Position numbers and translations under genes: made by a program. A stretch of 64,000 bases of DNA from Marinobacter sp. MDS2 (GTDB lineage: Bacteria > Pseudomonadota > Gammaproteobacteria > Pseudomonadales > Oleiphilaceae): assembly GCF_030718085.1 (NCBI RefSeq), contig NZ_JAVAJF010000001.1, positions 248,001 to 312,000 of the forward strand, read 5' to 3'. Within the stretch, counting starts at the first letter, position 1. The number at the start of each line of letters is the position of its first letter. This document shows positions 30,124 through 39,534 of the stretch, piece after piece. The notes below the pieces were generated by a model, which searched no databases, was not told the origin of the DNA, and saw only the letters and a program-made list of their open reading frames with translations.

Positions 30124-32088
30124 ATGGCTACTATAAAAGCATTGGGGATAGGCACCATGGTGGTCGTCGTCAGCGGATGTCAGAGCTGGCAATTCAGGGA
30201 CATTGAAAAGCTCCCTCCTACAGCTTCAGTCCCTGAAGTGAGCACCAAGGGTCAGGTGGACGTTTGGTACTACGATTCAATTTCTGGAAATAACGTTCAG
30301 AACCTTTTAGATTCAAACAAGTATCCTGACGCTCCAGATGAGGTATCGGCCTTTACCGAACTGCGCCAACCGGCCAGCCGGGGAAACAACTACGGCACAC
30401 TCATTCAAGGATTTCTCGCTCCGCCGACTACCGGTGAATATACCTTCTATATAAGTGGTGACGACGAAACCCAATTATGGCTCTCAGAAACGGAGAGTCC
30501 TGAGGCCGCCGTCCAAATCGCTATGACAATGGCAACGCCCCTCGACAATTTTTCAAGATACAGCTCGCAAACCTCTGGCGTGCATTATCTTGAGGCTGGC
30601 AAGAAATACTATTTCCAGCTGCGCCACAAAGAAGGCGGCTGGGACGACCACTTTACCGTAGCCTGGTCTGGCCCCGGCATCTCGCAACAAGTGATTCGTG
30701 GCGAGCATCTATACAGTTGGGCTAAAACCGCACCGGATGCGAAGCCAGATTTGGGGGGGGACGAAGCCTACAAGCTCGGATATAAAATCGGTTACTTCGA
30801 TGCCGAACAAGGTTTGAGCTTCAATGATACTTACCCGCCACTCGACGAAGATGGTGACAACCTATACGACAATTGGGAAACATTGCACGGGCTAGACCCC
30901 GGCAACCCGAACGATGCGAACTCAGATTCTGACAACGACCTGATGACCGCGCTGGATGAATACTGGGCTGGGACAGACCCTAACGCAGAAGATACCGATG
31001 GCGATGGCATCCCCGATGGTTATGAATACGCCTACGGAATGGACCCTAGCAACCCCGCTGACGCCAATTTTGACATTGATGGAGACGGCTATAGCGCTCT
31101 CGATGAGTACCTGGCCAATACAAATCCCGACGATGCAACCGATGCACCGCTTGCCGAACCGGTGTACGAGCCAGGCTTTGTTGGTCAGTACTTTACAGGG
31201 ACCAACTTCGACCGGTTTGTTTACAGCCAAAAAGACGCCGAGATTAATTTTGACTGGGGAAGAGGTGGGCCTTCTGCAGACATGCCAAAGGATAAGTTCA
31301 GCGTACGTTGGCAAGCGTGGTTTACCCCGCCCCATAGCTCAGGCACAAAAGAGTATACCTTCAGCACGACCACCGACGATGGCGTCAGATTATATGTTGA
31401 CGGCTCACTGGTCATCGACCAATGGAAAAACCAGTCCGCCACCGAATACACCGCCACATCCAGCCTGGGCGCAGGCAGCCCCATCGCAATCAATATGGAG
31501 TATTTTGAATCTGGCTGGGGTGCCACAGCAAAACTGACCATCACAGAAACCGATACCGGCAAAGTGCTCTCTTCGCAAAATGTTATTCAACAACTGGCCT
31601 TGAACAGCGAGATTGCCGGAAGCAGTCTGGAAGATGGTGTCGATGACCTTTACAAGCTGCGCTACGGCTTACCTGTACTGCAGCCAGTCGCCACGAAGGT
31701 CTTTAATAACAGCGGTGTCACTGTTCTGGATGCATACCAATCCGGCCTACACCCCTACACTCTTGAAACAGTATCGGCACCCGATGCACCCAATACCACA
31801 GCACCGGCTCCAAGCGATCCAACGCTCGGCAGCGTAACACTCTCATGGACACCGCCGGGCACACGCGTAGACGGTAGCAGCATTTCCCTCAGCGAGATCA
31901 AAAACTACAAGATCTCATACGGCCAGAACGTAGAAACATTAAACCAAACGCTGGAGGTAGCAGCAGGGACGACAACAACCCAGATTACTGGCCTAACCGC
32001 CGGGGTTTGGTTCTTCACGATCCAGGTGATTGACAATAACGGGCTGAGTAGCGAGCCCTCTGAACCCGTTCAATATTCTGTTAAGTAA
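30124..32088 (+). CDS. surface lipoprotein with PA14, thrombospondin-3 and FN3 domains
   Basis: 654 residues. Lipoprotein signal ending VVVSGC (Cys19). First PA14-type sugar-binding domain at about 45-190 (GEYTFYISGDDETQLWL), then calcium-binding thrombospondin type 3/EF-like repeats at about 235-335 (DEDGDNLYDNWE, DTDGDGIPDGYE, DIDGDGYSALDE). A second PA14 domain follows at about 345-490 (YTFSTTTDDGVRLYVDGSLVID), and a fibronectin type III domain at about 555-650. The start is supported by GGGTGAGGT just upstream. Lying between prsT and a PEP-CTERM gene, it is probably a matrix-binding surface protein. It has no PEP-CTERM tail. Confidence 0.85.
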   Translation: MATIKALGIGTMVVVVSGCQSWQFRDIEKLPPTASVPEVSTKGQVDVWYYDSISGNNVQNLLDSNKYPDAPDEVSAFTELRQPASRGNNYGTLIQGFLAPPTTGEYTFYISGDDETQLWLSETESPEAAVQIAMTMATPLDNFSRYSSQTSGVHYLEAGKKYYFQLRHKEGGWDDHFTVAWSGPGISQQVIRGEHLYSWAKTAPDAKPDLGGDEAYKLGYKIGYFDAEQGLSFNDTYPPLDEDGDNLYDNWETLHGLDPGNPNDANSDSDNDLMTALDEYWAGTDPNAEDTDGDGIPDGYEYAYGMDPSNPADANFDIDGDGYSALDEYLANTNPDDATDAPLAEPVYEPGFVGQYFTGTNFDRFVYSQKDAEINFDWGRGGPSADMPKDKFSVRWQAWFTPPHSSGTKEYTFSTTTDDGVRLYVDGSLVIDQWKNQSATEYTATSSLGAGSPIAINMEYFESGWGATAKLTITETDTGKVLSSQNVIQQLALNSEIAGSSLEDGVDDLYKLRYGLPVLQPVATKVFNNSGVTVLDAYQSGLHPYTLETVSAPDAPNTTAPAPSDPTLGSVTLSWTPPGTRVDGSSISLSEIKNYKISYGQNVETLNQTLEVAAGTTTTQITGLTAGVWFFTIQVIDNNGLSSEPSEPVQYSVK

Positions 32089-32166
32089 GAATACAGGTCG
32101 TCGAGATACTTTACATTGCACTCAAGTAGTCCGAATTTAACGACCAAATTTCAACAAGTTACATGT

Positions 32167-32184
32167 TGGCACAGTGCATGCTTA
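32167..32184 (+). promoter_or_regulatory. sigma-54 promoter of the PEP-CTERM gene
   Basis: TTGGCACAGTGCATGCTTA-type element: GG at 32168-32169 and GC at 32180-32181 with the required 10-base spacing, and TTGGCAC matching the -24 consensus exactly. Expected start near 32193, 40 bases before the gene's ATG. The sigma-54 activator PrsR is encoded 5 kb upstream. Confidence 0.8.
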
Positions 32185-32233
32185 ATGAGTTATTGAAGTA
32201 TTTATAAGATCGCTCACTGGAGGAGTGGACAAC

Positions 32234-32899
32234 ATGAAAAAGCTTACTCAAGGTTTAGCACTGGCGGCGGCGATGGGCGTTACAGGTTTTGCCCAGGCTG
32301 CTTATATTGGCGCATTTGCGAACGGAAACGCACCAGGGGCCCCCGCAGAGCAGACTGTGCCTGGTGATAATGACTACGCGACCAGAGCAAAAGGCATTTG
32401 GACTGCTGATGCACCGCTCTACAGCGTTGGCGACAGTGTTCTTTTTGGGCACAACCTGAAATCTACCACTGCCGATCCATTCAAGTTGACGTTTACCTAT
32501 TTGGGTAAAGAAGCTAGCGATAACAACAAATTTTATTGGGGGAACACGCTAGCTTTTGACACAAATAGTACACCCGATGACCAGTACAGTGCTGTATTCA
32601 CTGGTGGCATGAATCAGTTTTTGGGATTCAAGTTTGAAAATGGGGGAGGCACCATCGTTAATAATGATGCTCTTAATGGAAGCCAGGTCGATCCCACAAG
32701 CGTGAACTTCAACTTGTTCTACATCGCCGAAGACGAGTTCCTGATCAGTTTTGACGATGGATACCAAGGTGATGACAACCACGACGATATGGTTATTCAC
32801 GTGAAAGCCTCCAAGGTACCTGAGCCAGGTACTCTTGCCCTCCTCGGTCTTGGCTTAGCCGGTATTGCTGTGCGCATGAGAGGCCGGAAAAAAGCCTAA
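32234..32899 (+). CDS. PEP-CTERM sorted secreted protein
   Basis: I start at the ATG at 32234, behind GGAGGAG at 32219-32225; a GTG three codons earlier overlaps that site. 221 residues: signal peptide cleaved near AQA (residue 22), a beta-rich body without known domain but rich in Asn, Asp and Gly, and a C-terminal sorting signal with VPEP at 195-198, a hydrophobic helix and RGRKK at the end. It is a substrate of exosortase A (33989-35551). Transcription from the sigma-54 promoter at 32167 and an intrinsic terminator at 32923 make it a single-gene unit. Confidence 0.93.
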   Translation: MKKLTQGLALAAAMGVTGFAQAAYIGAFANGNAPGAPAEQTVPGDNDYATRAKGIWTADAPLYSVGDSVLFGHNLKSTTADPFKLTFTYLGKEASDNNKFYWGNTLAFDTNSTPDDQYSAVFTGGMNQFLGFKFENGGGTIVNNDALNGSQVDPTSVNFNLFYIAEDEFLISFDDGYQGDDNHDDMVIHVKASKVPEPGTLALLGLGLAGIAVRMRGRKKA

Positions 32900-32922
32900 C
32901 ATAGATGGCATTGTGCTATGTT

Positions 32923-32950
32923 AAAGGCCCTGCAAGTACAGGGCCTTTTT
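32923..32950 (+). terminator. intrinsic terminator after the PEP-CTERM gene
   Basis: AAAGGCCCTG (32923-32932), 6-base loop, CAGGGCCTTT (32939-32948), running into five Ts (32946-32950). Confidence 0.9.
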
Positions 32951-32967
32951 CATTTTGGTTGCGGAAC

Positions 32968-34020
32968 ATGTTCATACGAGTGGTATACGCAGGCAGTGGT
33001 CGCGGTCTACAGAAAGATGCCGAAATACTGTTGGAATCATTTACAAAGCTTGGGCATAGGTGCGAACTTCGTTGCGTACCACCTACCCCGCCATGGCGCA
33101 ACAATCTTTCCCGGTTGAGAAACCTCGCTATTGAAAAGTATTTCCCTAAAGCTTTCAGTGCTCGTTATTACGCATTCAATAGATGGCTAAAGATGTGCTT
33201 AAGCAAATCTGCGCCAGACATTAACCTCGTAATACATCTTGAGAACGTACGGCCATCAGAGCTACACGTTAATGCAGCGCACTGGCTCATTCCGAATCAG
33301 GAATGGTTTATCGAATCCCGATTGCCTTATCTACGGTTTGTTGATCAGATTCTTTGTAAAACCCACCAGGCCGTTGAGATTTTTTCCCGCAAACACTCGA
33401 ACATTCGATACCTTGGGTTCACCGGTTCCATTTGCCCAATTAATCCAGAGACTCTCGATAAAGACTATGGGCTCGCTTTGCATGTTGCCGGCAATAGCCA
33501 ATTTAAAGGCACGAAATCTCTGGTTAATTGTTGGAAAGAACACCCTGAATGGCCGAGGCTGGAAGTGGTATCACAACACCTAAACAGCAGCCCACCTCAT
33601 AGCAAAAATATAAAACACCATAAGTCGCTTTCTGAGGAAGAGCTATCGGCGTTGTGGGAAAAGGCGGGAGTTGCCGTTATACCGTCAGAAGTAGAGGGTT
33701 ACGGGCAGGTTCTAGCGGAAGCCATGGCCCACGGTTGCGTCACCATTACGACCGATGCCCCGCCAATGAACGAGGTTATCAACCGAAATCGCGGTTTCTT
33801 GATTGCACCCGTAAAGAATGAACCATTCCGGCTTGGCACTCGTTTTTTCGTTTCTCAGTCAGGCATTGAGAAGACCATGACAGACGTCTTGGATACAAAC
33901 GAGCACACGCTAAAAGAGCTGTCCACAGCGTCGATCGCTTGGTATCGCCTAAACCATACTGAGTTTATTCAGCGATTGCAGACCTATCTCAATCAGATAA
34001 CCCGGCAACCTCCTGGTTAA
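32968..34020 (+). CDS. glycosyltransferase, group 1 (GT4-like)
   Basis: 350 residues from the ATG at 32968. The frame is open from 32905, but that would start inside the terminator of the preceding gene. The C-terminal half carries the GT4 signature (IPSEVEGYGQVLAEAMAHGCVTITT split around E-G-Y-G-Q), while the N-terminal half is less typical. It runs convergently into the exosortase gene, overlapping it by 32 bases. Probably adds a sugar during EPS assembly. Confidence 0.85.
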   Translation: MFIRVVYAGSGRGLQKDAEILLESFTKLGHRCELRCVPPTPPWRNNLSRLRNLAIEKYFPKAFSARYYAFNRWLKMCLSKSAPDINLVIHLENVRPSELHVNAAHWLIPNQEWFIESRLPYLRFVDQILCKTHQAVEIFSRKHSNIRYLGFTGSICPINPETLDKDYGLALHVAGNSQFKGTKSLVNCWKEHPEWPRLEVVSQHLNSSPPHSKNIKHHKSLSEEELSALWEKAGVAVIPSEVEGYGQVLAEAMAHGCVTITTDAPPMNEVINRNRGFLIAPVKNEPFRLGTRFFVSQSGIEKTMTDVLDTNEHTLKELSTASIAWYRLNHTEFIQRLQTYLNQITRQPPG

Positions 34021-35551
34021 TTGTAGAGACAGATTGCGGGAACGTTGTCTCCACAAAGTTCACCAAACTCTCCCGAGGGGCACACTCACCACAACGAACA
34101 GCCGCTATTAGGAGACTGGCATCGCTTCGGTCACTGAAGAAGCCAAGTACCTGCGCCAGTTTCGCGCGCCACTGATCTGTCTCCCAGCGTCCTTCCACGA
34201 GATAGCTATAGGCAACATGGATATTTTCACCGGTTAACCGATTTTCGAGGGTGATGCCTTGGATCGGTATACTCAGATCTGTTTCAACCCTGTAGAACTG
34301 CTGCGGCGCCCACACTGAACTGTCATATAGCTTATTGCTATACTGGATCAATTCAGCACGATGGCGTTGAAACTCATAGGTAAAAATACCCAAGTAGAAC
34401 TGTTCATCGATACTACCGTCGGACGAAATCCTCTGCCGATCGAATAAGGTTTGCGTGTAAGTCCGGTCCGAATTCTGAATTTGGGGGCGCCAGCCCGCAA
34501 GTTGGGCGCCAAACACCGGAGCATAACGCTGTTGAATATCAATACTGTAGTTTTCTGGATGGTCCGATACAGGCGATCGCTTTTCTGGTAAGGCGGAATA
34601 GGTGACGACGACACAAACTAAGATTGCTCCAAGCGAGATGCCAACCGCCTTTCTCGAGGAGACGGAACCGGTTTCGGCGCTCGCATTGCTCGAACACTCG
34701 CCGTCTTTCACCTCAAGCCGCCGAGCAATGAAATAGAGAGGCACTAAAGTGGCTGCAAATACCCACCAGCCAAAATTATCATGATCTTCTATTAAGCTGG
34801 ACTGCATGTTGGTTTCGTAACCCATATAGATAATGACAAACACCCGAATCCAATTTGCAACCAGAGCAAACGCAACCCCGCAACAGAAGAGCAAAACTCG
34901 AGAACGCAACCGTGAGAGATACATCTCTCCGTATATCAAAACCAACGCCTGCCCAACCAATAAGTACCGCAACCCTGAACAGCCGTGAGCAACCTCAAAG
35001 GTCCCAACACCAATCAAGTAAACAAATACACCTTCGACCTCAAAATCAATATCCAGCAACCCCAGCAAGAACCTGTTTACTGCCACGGTAATCAATTGCA
35101 GATTCCACGATAAGAAATCCCACACAGGTACCGTAAGAAAAAGCAGTCCTACCGGGATAATCAGCCATCGCACTTGCCGCCACCCCATCAACACCGCCAG
35201 GGCACTGAGTAGCATTGGCACTAAAGTGAGCTGTTGCAATGCCTGTAAACGAATGAGCCCACCAAGCCAATAGCCCAACAAACTCAAACACAAAGGCACA
35301 AGCCAAAACGGATAAAAACCAGAAGCAACAGGGTGCCGTTTAACAGACTGCGCAATCAGAAATACGGAAACCGCCAATAAAAGAAACCCATGAGAATAGG
35401 ACTCGTCCAGCTTAAACCAACGCGAAACCACGCCCTCAATAGTAGGCCATGCTAATAATCCAAGCCCGCACAACACTAGTAGATAAGGCAAAAACTGCGC
35501 GGCGACACCTCGCCCTGGAATCCATTCCCTGATCATAAATACCCTATTCAC
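33989..35551 (-). CDS. xrtA: exosortase A fused to EpsI domain
   Basis: 520 residues, GTG start overlapping the upstream stop by 4 bases (GTGA). The N-terminal 290 residues form about eight membrane helices with the exosortase triad: Cys191 in AHGCSGLRY, Arg236 in ANWIRVF and His257 in DHDNFGWW. The C-terminal 200 residues are an EpsI-type periplasmic domain, the fusion typical of exosortase A. It cleaves the PEP-CTERM tail (substrate at 32234-32899) and is thought to attach the protein to a surface carrier. Last gene of the second EPS block. Confidence 0.95.
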   Translation of the reverse strand: MNRVFMIREWIPGRGVAAQFLPYLLVLCGLGLLAWPTIEGVVSRWFKLDESYSHGFLLLAVSVFLIAQSVKRHPVASGFYPFWLVPLCLSLLGYWLGGLIRLQALQQLTLVPMLLSALAVLMGWRQVRWLIIPVGLLFLTVPVWDFLSWNLQLITVAVNRFLLGLLDIDFEVEGVFVYLIGVGTFEVAHGCSGLRYLLVGQALVLIYGEMYLSRLRSRVLLFCCGVAFALVANWIRVFVIIYMGYETNMQSSLIEDHDNFGWWVFAATLVPLYFIARRLEVKDGECSSNASAETGSVSSRKAVGISLGAILVCVVVTYSALPEKRSPVSDHPENYSIDIQQRYAPVFGAQLAGWRPQIQNSDRTYTQTLFDRQRISSDGSIDEQFYLGIFTYEFQRHRAELIQYSNKLYDSSVWAPQQFYRVETDLSIPIQGITLENRLTGENIHVAYSYLVEGRWETDQWRAKLAQVLGFFSDRSDASLLIAAVRCGECAPRESLVNFVETTFPQSVSTINQEVAGLSD

Positions 35552-36666
35552 AGCCTGAAAAAGCGGTTAACAGATGACACCAAACCCTGCGGCAAATATC
35601 CCCTTGCACCATATGCCGCCTTCAATACGGGCGAACGCACATATTCGACGGTAGGGAACCGAACGGTTTGGCCTTTAAAACGACTCTTATAAAACGTATT
35701 TTTCCCGGAGCCCGCCAACAAATCATAACTATCGATTTCAACGTTTCTGAAGGCGTCTTCGATAGAATACCCCAGATGTAAAGTACCCAACGAAATCTTG
35801 GGATGGAATTGTTCGCGAAACCCTGCCTGTAGATTGTAGATGCGATTTCTGGCACGGATGTCATAGAGCACCGATACGACTTTCTCGCCGGCCTTCAATA
35901 CCGACAACTGTGCTTTTTGGGGGGCACGTAACCGACTTAATAGCAACTGATGAAATCGCACCGCAGCTCCGTCAAAGCAGGGTTTCCCCCATCGTGTCAC
36001 ATGAAAATCATTCAAGATTTCCAAAAAATTCTCGTGGTCGCTCCAGGCCAGACGATGACCTCCTAACGCACCTTCGAACAATGAACGACGGTTATAGACT
36101 TTCAAGCGAGTATTTTTACCAAGACTTGCAAGCCACTCGTCATGCGAGCCCGCGGTGTCAATCGCGATTCCCTCAGCCTCACTACGAACATGGCAGGAAA
36201 CGCTCATGTGATGTTCAAGCGCTTGCCCCCAGCCTGCGACTTCGCTCTCCCTCGCGTCCGCAAGGATAAGCTCATCCCAGGCCTCACCTTTTAAATAAAC
36301 AGACAACGCCTCAAGTGCCTGCTCTTTGTATTGCCTGTCGCAGATGCAACTAACGTATTCTGTACGAACGGTCGGGCCAAGTTTCCATGCATTGCCAATC
36401 ACATGAAGACGTCTCAAATGCCATCCGATAGGCGTTCTGTACCGACTAGTATACAAAGGCGCCAAAGCGACAAGTCGATCATCTCGATCGTAAACTGCCA
36501 GCAGCAACAATTGAAGTTTTAGCTTATTACCCCAAATCTCCCACCAGGAGACCTGCCAAGGCCAGCTCATGAACAGAGGGTCCGCATCAGACCGAGAGAG
36601 CAGTTCCGCCCAGTTCTTTTCGAAACCGAAAAACTGGGGTTCACTGAGGGCCCGAACGGTTAACAT
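35548..36666 (-). CDS. GNAT acetyltransferase of the CelD/BcsL type
   Basis: 372 residues, soluble. N-terminal LFMSWPWQVSWWEIWG and the C-terminal GNAT-like core (VVSVLYDIRARNRIYNLQAGF, HPKISLGTLHLGYSIEDAF) match CelD/BcsL-type acetyltransferases. It probably acylates a sugar of the polymer. It overlaps XrtA by 4 bases and the upstream GT2 gene's stop by 1. It may take the place of the FemAB-like protein of other XrtA loci. Confidence 0.85.
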   Translation of the reverse strand: MLTVRALSEPQFFGFEKNWAELLSRSDADPLFMSWPWQVSWWEIWGNKLKLQLLLLAVYDRDDRLVALAPLYTSRYRTPIGWHLRRLHVIGNAWKLGPTVRTEYVSCICDRQYKEQALEALSVYLKGEAWDELILADARESEVAGWGQALEHHMSVSCHVRSEAEGIAIDTAGSHDEWLASLGKNTRLKVYNRRSLFEGALGGHRLAWSDHENFLEILNDFHVTRWGKPCFDGAAVRFHQLLLSRLRAPQKAQLSVLKAGEKVVSVLYDIRARNRIYNLQAGFREQFHPKISLGTLHLGYSIEDAFRNVEIDSYDLLAGSGKNTFYKSRFKGQTVRFPTVEYVRSPVLKAAYGARGYLPQGLVSSVNRFFRL

Positions 36667-37565
36667 TATCTCACTCCACCGCGAAGCACGTTAATCGCCA
36701 ACTTCGCAGCCAGTCGCCATGGGCCCGACCAAGCCGGATATTGAACCAACGAACGGCCCAGATCACGCGCCGCACTCCTTGACCGGCCTACGGAGAGTTC
36801 GTACCGCCCTTTCCTATGGTAAAAACGGCTCAATCCCTGCCGTATCTCGAGTGAATCGAGTGCATCAGGATAAGCCTTTAAAAATTCCAGTATTAGCTCT
36901 TCATTAGCGTTAAAACGACTATCTTTATCACTGGAGATTTGATCTTCCATAACCCGGTAGTAACCCAGAACTTCTGGCAAATACAAAAACTGATAGCGAG
37001 TCGAAAAACGCAGCCACAAGCCATAATCCTCGGCTAGCCGATCATTGCTATCAAAGGCGCCCATTTCGTCAAAACAGCGCCTACGGGTCATGGTCGTGTT
37101 CATACTGACAAAGTTGTCGCAAATCAACATTGGGGTTATCCGGCCAGAATAGCGTGTCATACGATTTACGCCTAACTCACGGCCCTCAGCATCGATGACA
37201 ACATAATCGCCGTATACAACATCTGCTTGAGGGCGCTCATCAAACGCCTGCAGAGAAGTAGCCAGCTTTGTTTCAACCCAGGCATTATCCGAATCCAGAA
37301 AACAAATGAAGTCACCGACTGACTCGGCAACGCCTCGGTTCCGAGCAACACTCTGCCCCCTATTCGGTTGCTGAAAATAGCGGACCCGAGGGTCATCTAA
37401 ATACCGCTGCATCAATTCTGGCGTATGGTCCGTTGAACCATCGTCAATGACGATTAGCTCAAAATCACCAAATGTCTGTGCGAGCGCGCTCTCAATCGCT
37501 ACAGGCAGATAGTCTGCTCGATTAAACGTTGGCGTGATCACTGATACCCGAGGCTTGTTTGCCAT
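36666..37565 (-). CDS. glycosyltransferase family 2
   Basis: 299 residues: GT-A fold with VSVITPTFNRADYLPVAIES at the start, VIDDGSTDHT, FICFLDSDNAW (DxD) and EDYGLWLRF. It is a full-length homologue of the next gene upstream (37601-38482), sharing blocks such as YRVMEDQISSDK and MNTTMxRRxCFDEMG. Inferred product of tandem duplication. Cytoplasmic; adds one sugar to the lipid-linked EPS repeat. Confidence 0.93.
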   Translation of the reverse strand: MANKPRVSVITPTFNRADYLPVAIESALAQTFGDFELIVIDDGSTDHTPELMQRYLDDPRVRYFQQPNRGQSVARNRGVAESVGDFICFLDSDNAWVETKLATSLQAFDERPQADVVYGDYVVIDAEGRELGVNRMTRYSGRITPMLICDNFVSMNTTMTRRRCFDEMGAFDSNDRLAEDYGLWLRFSTRYQFLYLPEVLGYYRVMEDQISSDKDSRFNANEELILEFLKAYPDALDSLEIRQGLSRFYHRKGRYELSVGRSRSAARDLGRSLVQYPAWSGPWRLAAKLAINVLRGGVR

Positions 37566-37600
37566 AACTGCTACGCTTCCCTGTCGTGCTTACCCTGCTT

Positions 37601-38482
37601 TCACTTAAGCAATACGGCGAAAAAAGACCGCCATACCGTATACTCCAAAGGCGCGTACCGAATCGCCTTTCCTATTTCCTTTATTCCCTCAGCCTTTCTT
37701 CCTGCGCTTCCTAGGTAGCGCCCCTTGCGAAGATGAAAATGTGCAAAGCCGCGGTCGAATTCTTTAATGGATAAAGCGTCCGGGTAGTCCCGTCTAAAAT
37801 CGCGAATAATCTCTTCGTTAACTCTAAAGCGACGAGTTTTATCGGAAGAAATCTGATCCTCCATAACCCGATACCAAGCCCAATATTCGGGCTCATATCT
37901 AAAAATATACTTGGCGGACAAGCGAAGCCATAAATCATAATCATCAGCAACCCGACGCTTACCGCTCATTCCTCCCATTTCATCAAAACACTTCCGGCGG
38001 GCCATGGTTGTGTTCATCGCCACGCAATTATCCTTAATCATCTGATGAGCAATGCGGCCAGAATAACGCGATATATTTTTACGGCTGATCTCACGCCCGT
38101 TTTCATCGATAATGACATTATCGCCATACAACACGTCTGTTTCGGGATGTGCTTCAAACAACCGAACTTGCTGTTCAAGCTTCTGCTTTGGCCAGTAATT
38201 ATCGGAGTCCAGGAAGCAAATAAACTCCCCTTTCGCCTCAGCCAAGGCCAGGTTTCGCGCTACACTTTGCCCCTGATTCTCCTGCCGAAACAGCTTGATC
38301 CGGCTATCGTTCAAGTAGGGTCCGAGCACTTCCGATGTATTGTCTTCAGAGCCATCGTCAACGATCAATAACTCGAAATCAGGGTAGCTCTGAACCAATA
38401 CACTTTCGACGGCCTCGCCTATAAAATCCGCTCGGTTGTACGTTGGCGTGATGATGCTCACTAAGGGCCGATGAAGCGACAT
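37601..38482 (-). CDS. glycosyltransferase family 2 (paralogue of its neighbour)
   Basis: 293 residues, GT-A fold: VSIITPTYNRADFIGEAVES, IVDDGSEDNT, FICFLDSDNYW, DDYDLWLRL, YRVMEDQISSDKT. Closely related along its whole length to 36666-37565. The start overlaps the stop of the GNAT gene by 1 base. No membrane segments. Sugar donor and acceptor unknown. Confidence 0.93.
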   Translation of the reverse strand: MSLHRPLVSIITPTYNRADFIGEAVESVLVQSYPDFELLIVDDGSEDNTSEVLGPYLNDSRIKLFRQENQGQSVARNLALAEAKGEFICFLDSDNYWPKQKLEQQVRLFEAHPETDVLYGDNVIIDENGREISRKNISRYSGRIAHQMIKDNCVAMNTTMARRKCFDEMGGMSGKRRVADDYDLWLRLSAKYIFRYEPEYWAWYRVMEDQISSDKTRRFRVNEEIIRDFRRDYPDALSIKEFDRGFAHFHLRKGRYLGSAGRKAEGIKEIGKAIRYAPLEYTVWRSFFAVLLK

Positions 38483-39534
38483 TACACGTTTTCCCTGTGG
38501 TTGATATTCTCATTCCAAGATTCTCTTGCGGCTTGTAACAATTCACCGTCGGAATCCCCACCCATAATGAACCAGCCTTCCGTGTTACGTTCGCACTCTG
38601 CGGGGCTAAAGTCCCTTGGCGATGTCCATATATAAAAGCGTGGCTGCTCACGCCCCTGGTAAAAACCCAGGGACTTCATAATCTTTTTGAACTGCGAGTC
38701 CGAAGTCATCGCCGAGACGGCTTTCGCATCGGGCCAAGTATCTAGCACCCCTTTGATCAACGCTCGTTTAACGCCGAAATCTCGGGCGGGCCCCATGTAA
38801 TCAACAAGGCGCACTTGCCCCCCGGACGCCCGAACGATACCAATTGCTTTTAATTTGTTAGCGCTGTCCCTTAGCTCTAGGAAACTGTACGTAGCCAAAG
38901 GGTGCGTCTCATAACGCCAGTGCAGGTAGGACCAGTTTCGGACAACCACTTTGTTATAACCGGTTTTCACATCGTCCCACAGGGCGTCAACGGCAGGCTG
39001 TTCCGGAAGTGTCTCACGCACTGAAACGGAGTGCTCATCGCCACCAAAGGTCCAGTTAACAACCGACGTCATACGCTGGAAAACCGAAAGTGCGTGGTCA
39101 CGCATGGAGGATGGGCATCGGATCTTTTTGAGGAAGTGAACATCATTGTTGGGTTGCCAACCCATGCGTTTCAAAACAATGGCGGCAACTGGGCTAATAC
39201 CAAAAGAAATAAGTATCGGAGATTGTTGAGCAAGTTCTTCTTTGATTAATCGCCCTACTCCCTTACCCCGAAGTTCACTAGAAACTTTAAAGTCGCAACT
39301 CCACAGACCTTCGCGATGCTTACCGTGCCATAAAATAGCCACAGGAACCACGCCATTAAAACCTGCTACACGATCACTTTCTACCGCAACAACAGGCTGG
39401 AAACCGCGTTTAACCGCACCGGGATTCAATAGGAACTGATATTCCCACATAGCTTTTTTGAAAGGCACATCTGAAAACAGTGCCAGCACTTGATCGCGAT
39501 GTAATTGGTCATTATAAAGAACAACTTTAGCCAA
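38482..39534 (-). CDS. GNAT family N-acetyltransferase
   Basis: I propose the TTG at 39534, with GGAG seven bases before it, rather than the TTG at 39555; no ATG is available near. 350 residues. GNAT elements: FNGVVPVAILWHGKHREGLWSCDFKVSSELRGKGVGRLIKEE in pieces, with RGKGVGRLIKEE as the acetyl-CoA loop. C-terminal second GNAT-like half (AIGIVRASGGQVRLVDYMG). Expected to acetylate an amino sugar. It overlaps the end of the amidotransferase gene by 8 bases. Confidence 0.85.
   Translation of the reverse strand: MAKVVLYNDQLHRDQVLALFSDVPFKKAMWEYQFLLNPGAVKRGFQPVVAVESDRVAGFNGVVPVAILWHGKHREGLWSCDFKVSSELRGKGVGRLIKEELAQQSPILISFGISPVAAIVLKRMGWQPNNDVHFLKKIRCPSSMRDHALSVFQRMTSVVNWTFGGDEHSVSVRETLPEQPAVDALWDDVKTGYNKVVVRNWSYLHWRYETHPLATYSFLELRDSANKLKAIGIVRASGGQVRLVDYMGPARDFGVKRALIKGVLDTWPDAKAVSAMTSDSQFKKIMKSLGFYQGREQPRFYIWTSPRDFSPAECERNTEGWFIMGGDSDGELLQAARESWNENINHRENV

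Noticed and set aside
32905..32967. Upstream extension of the glycosyltransferase frame
   Set aside because: It would begin within the intrinsic terminator of the preceding gene and has no ribosome site; the ATG at 32968 gives a normal start of the fold.
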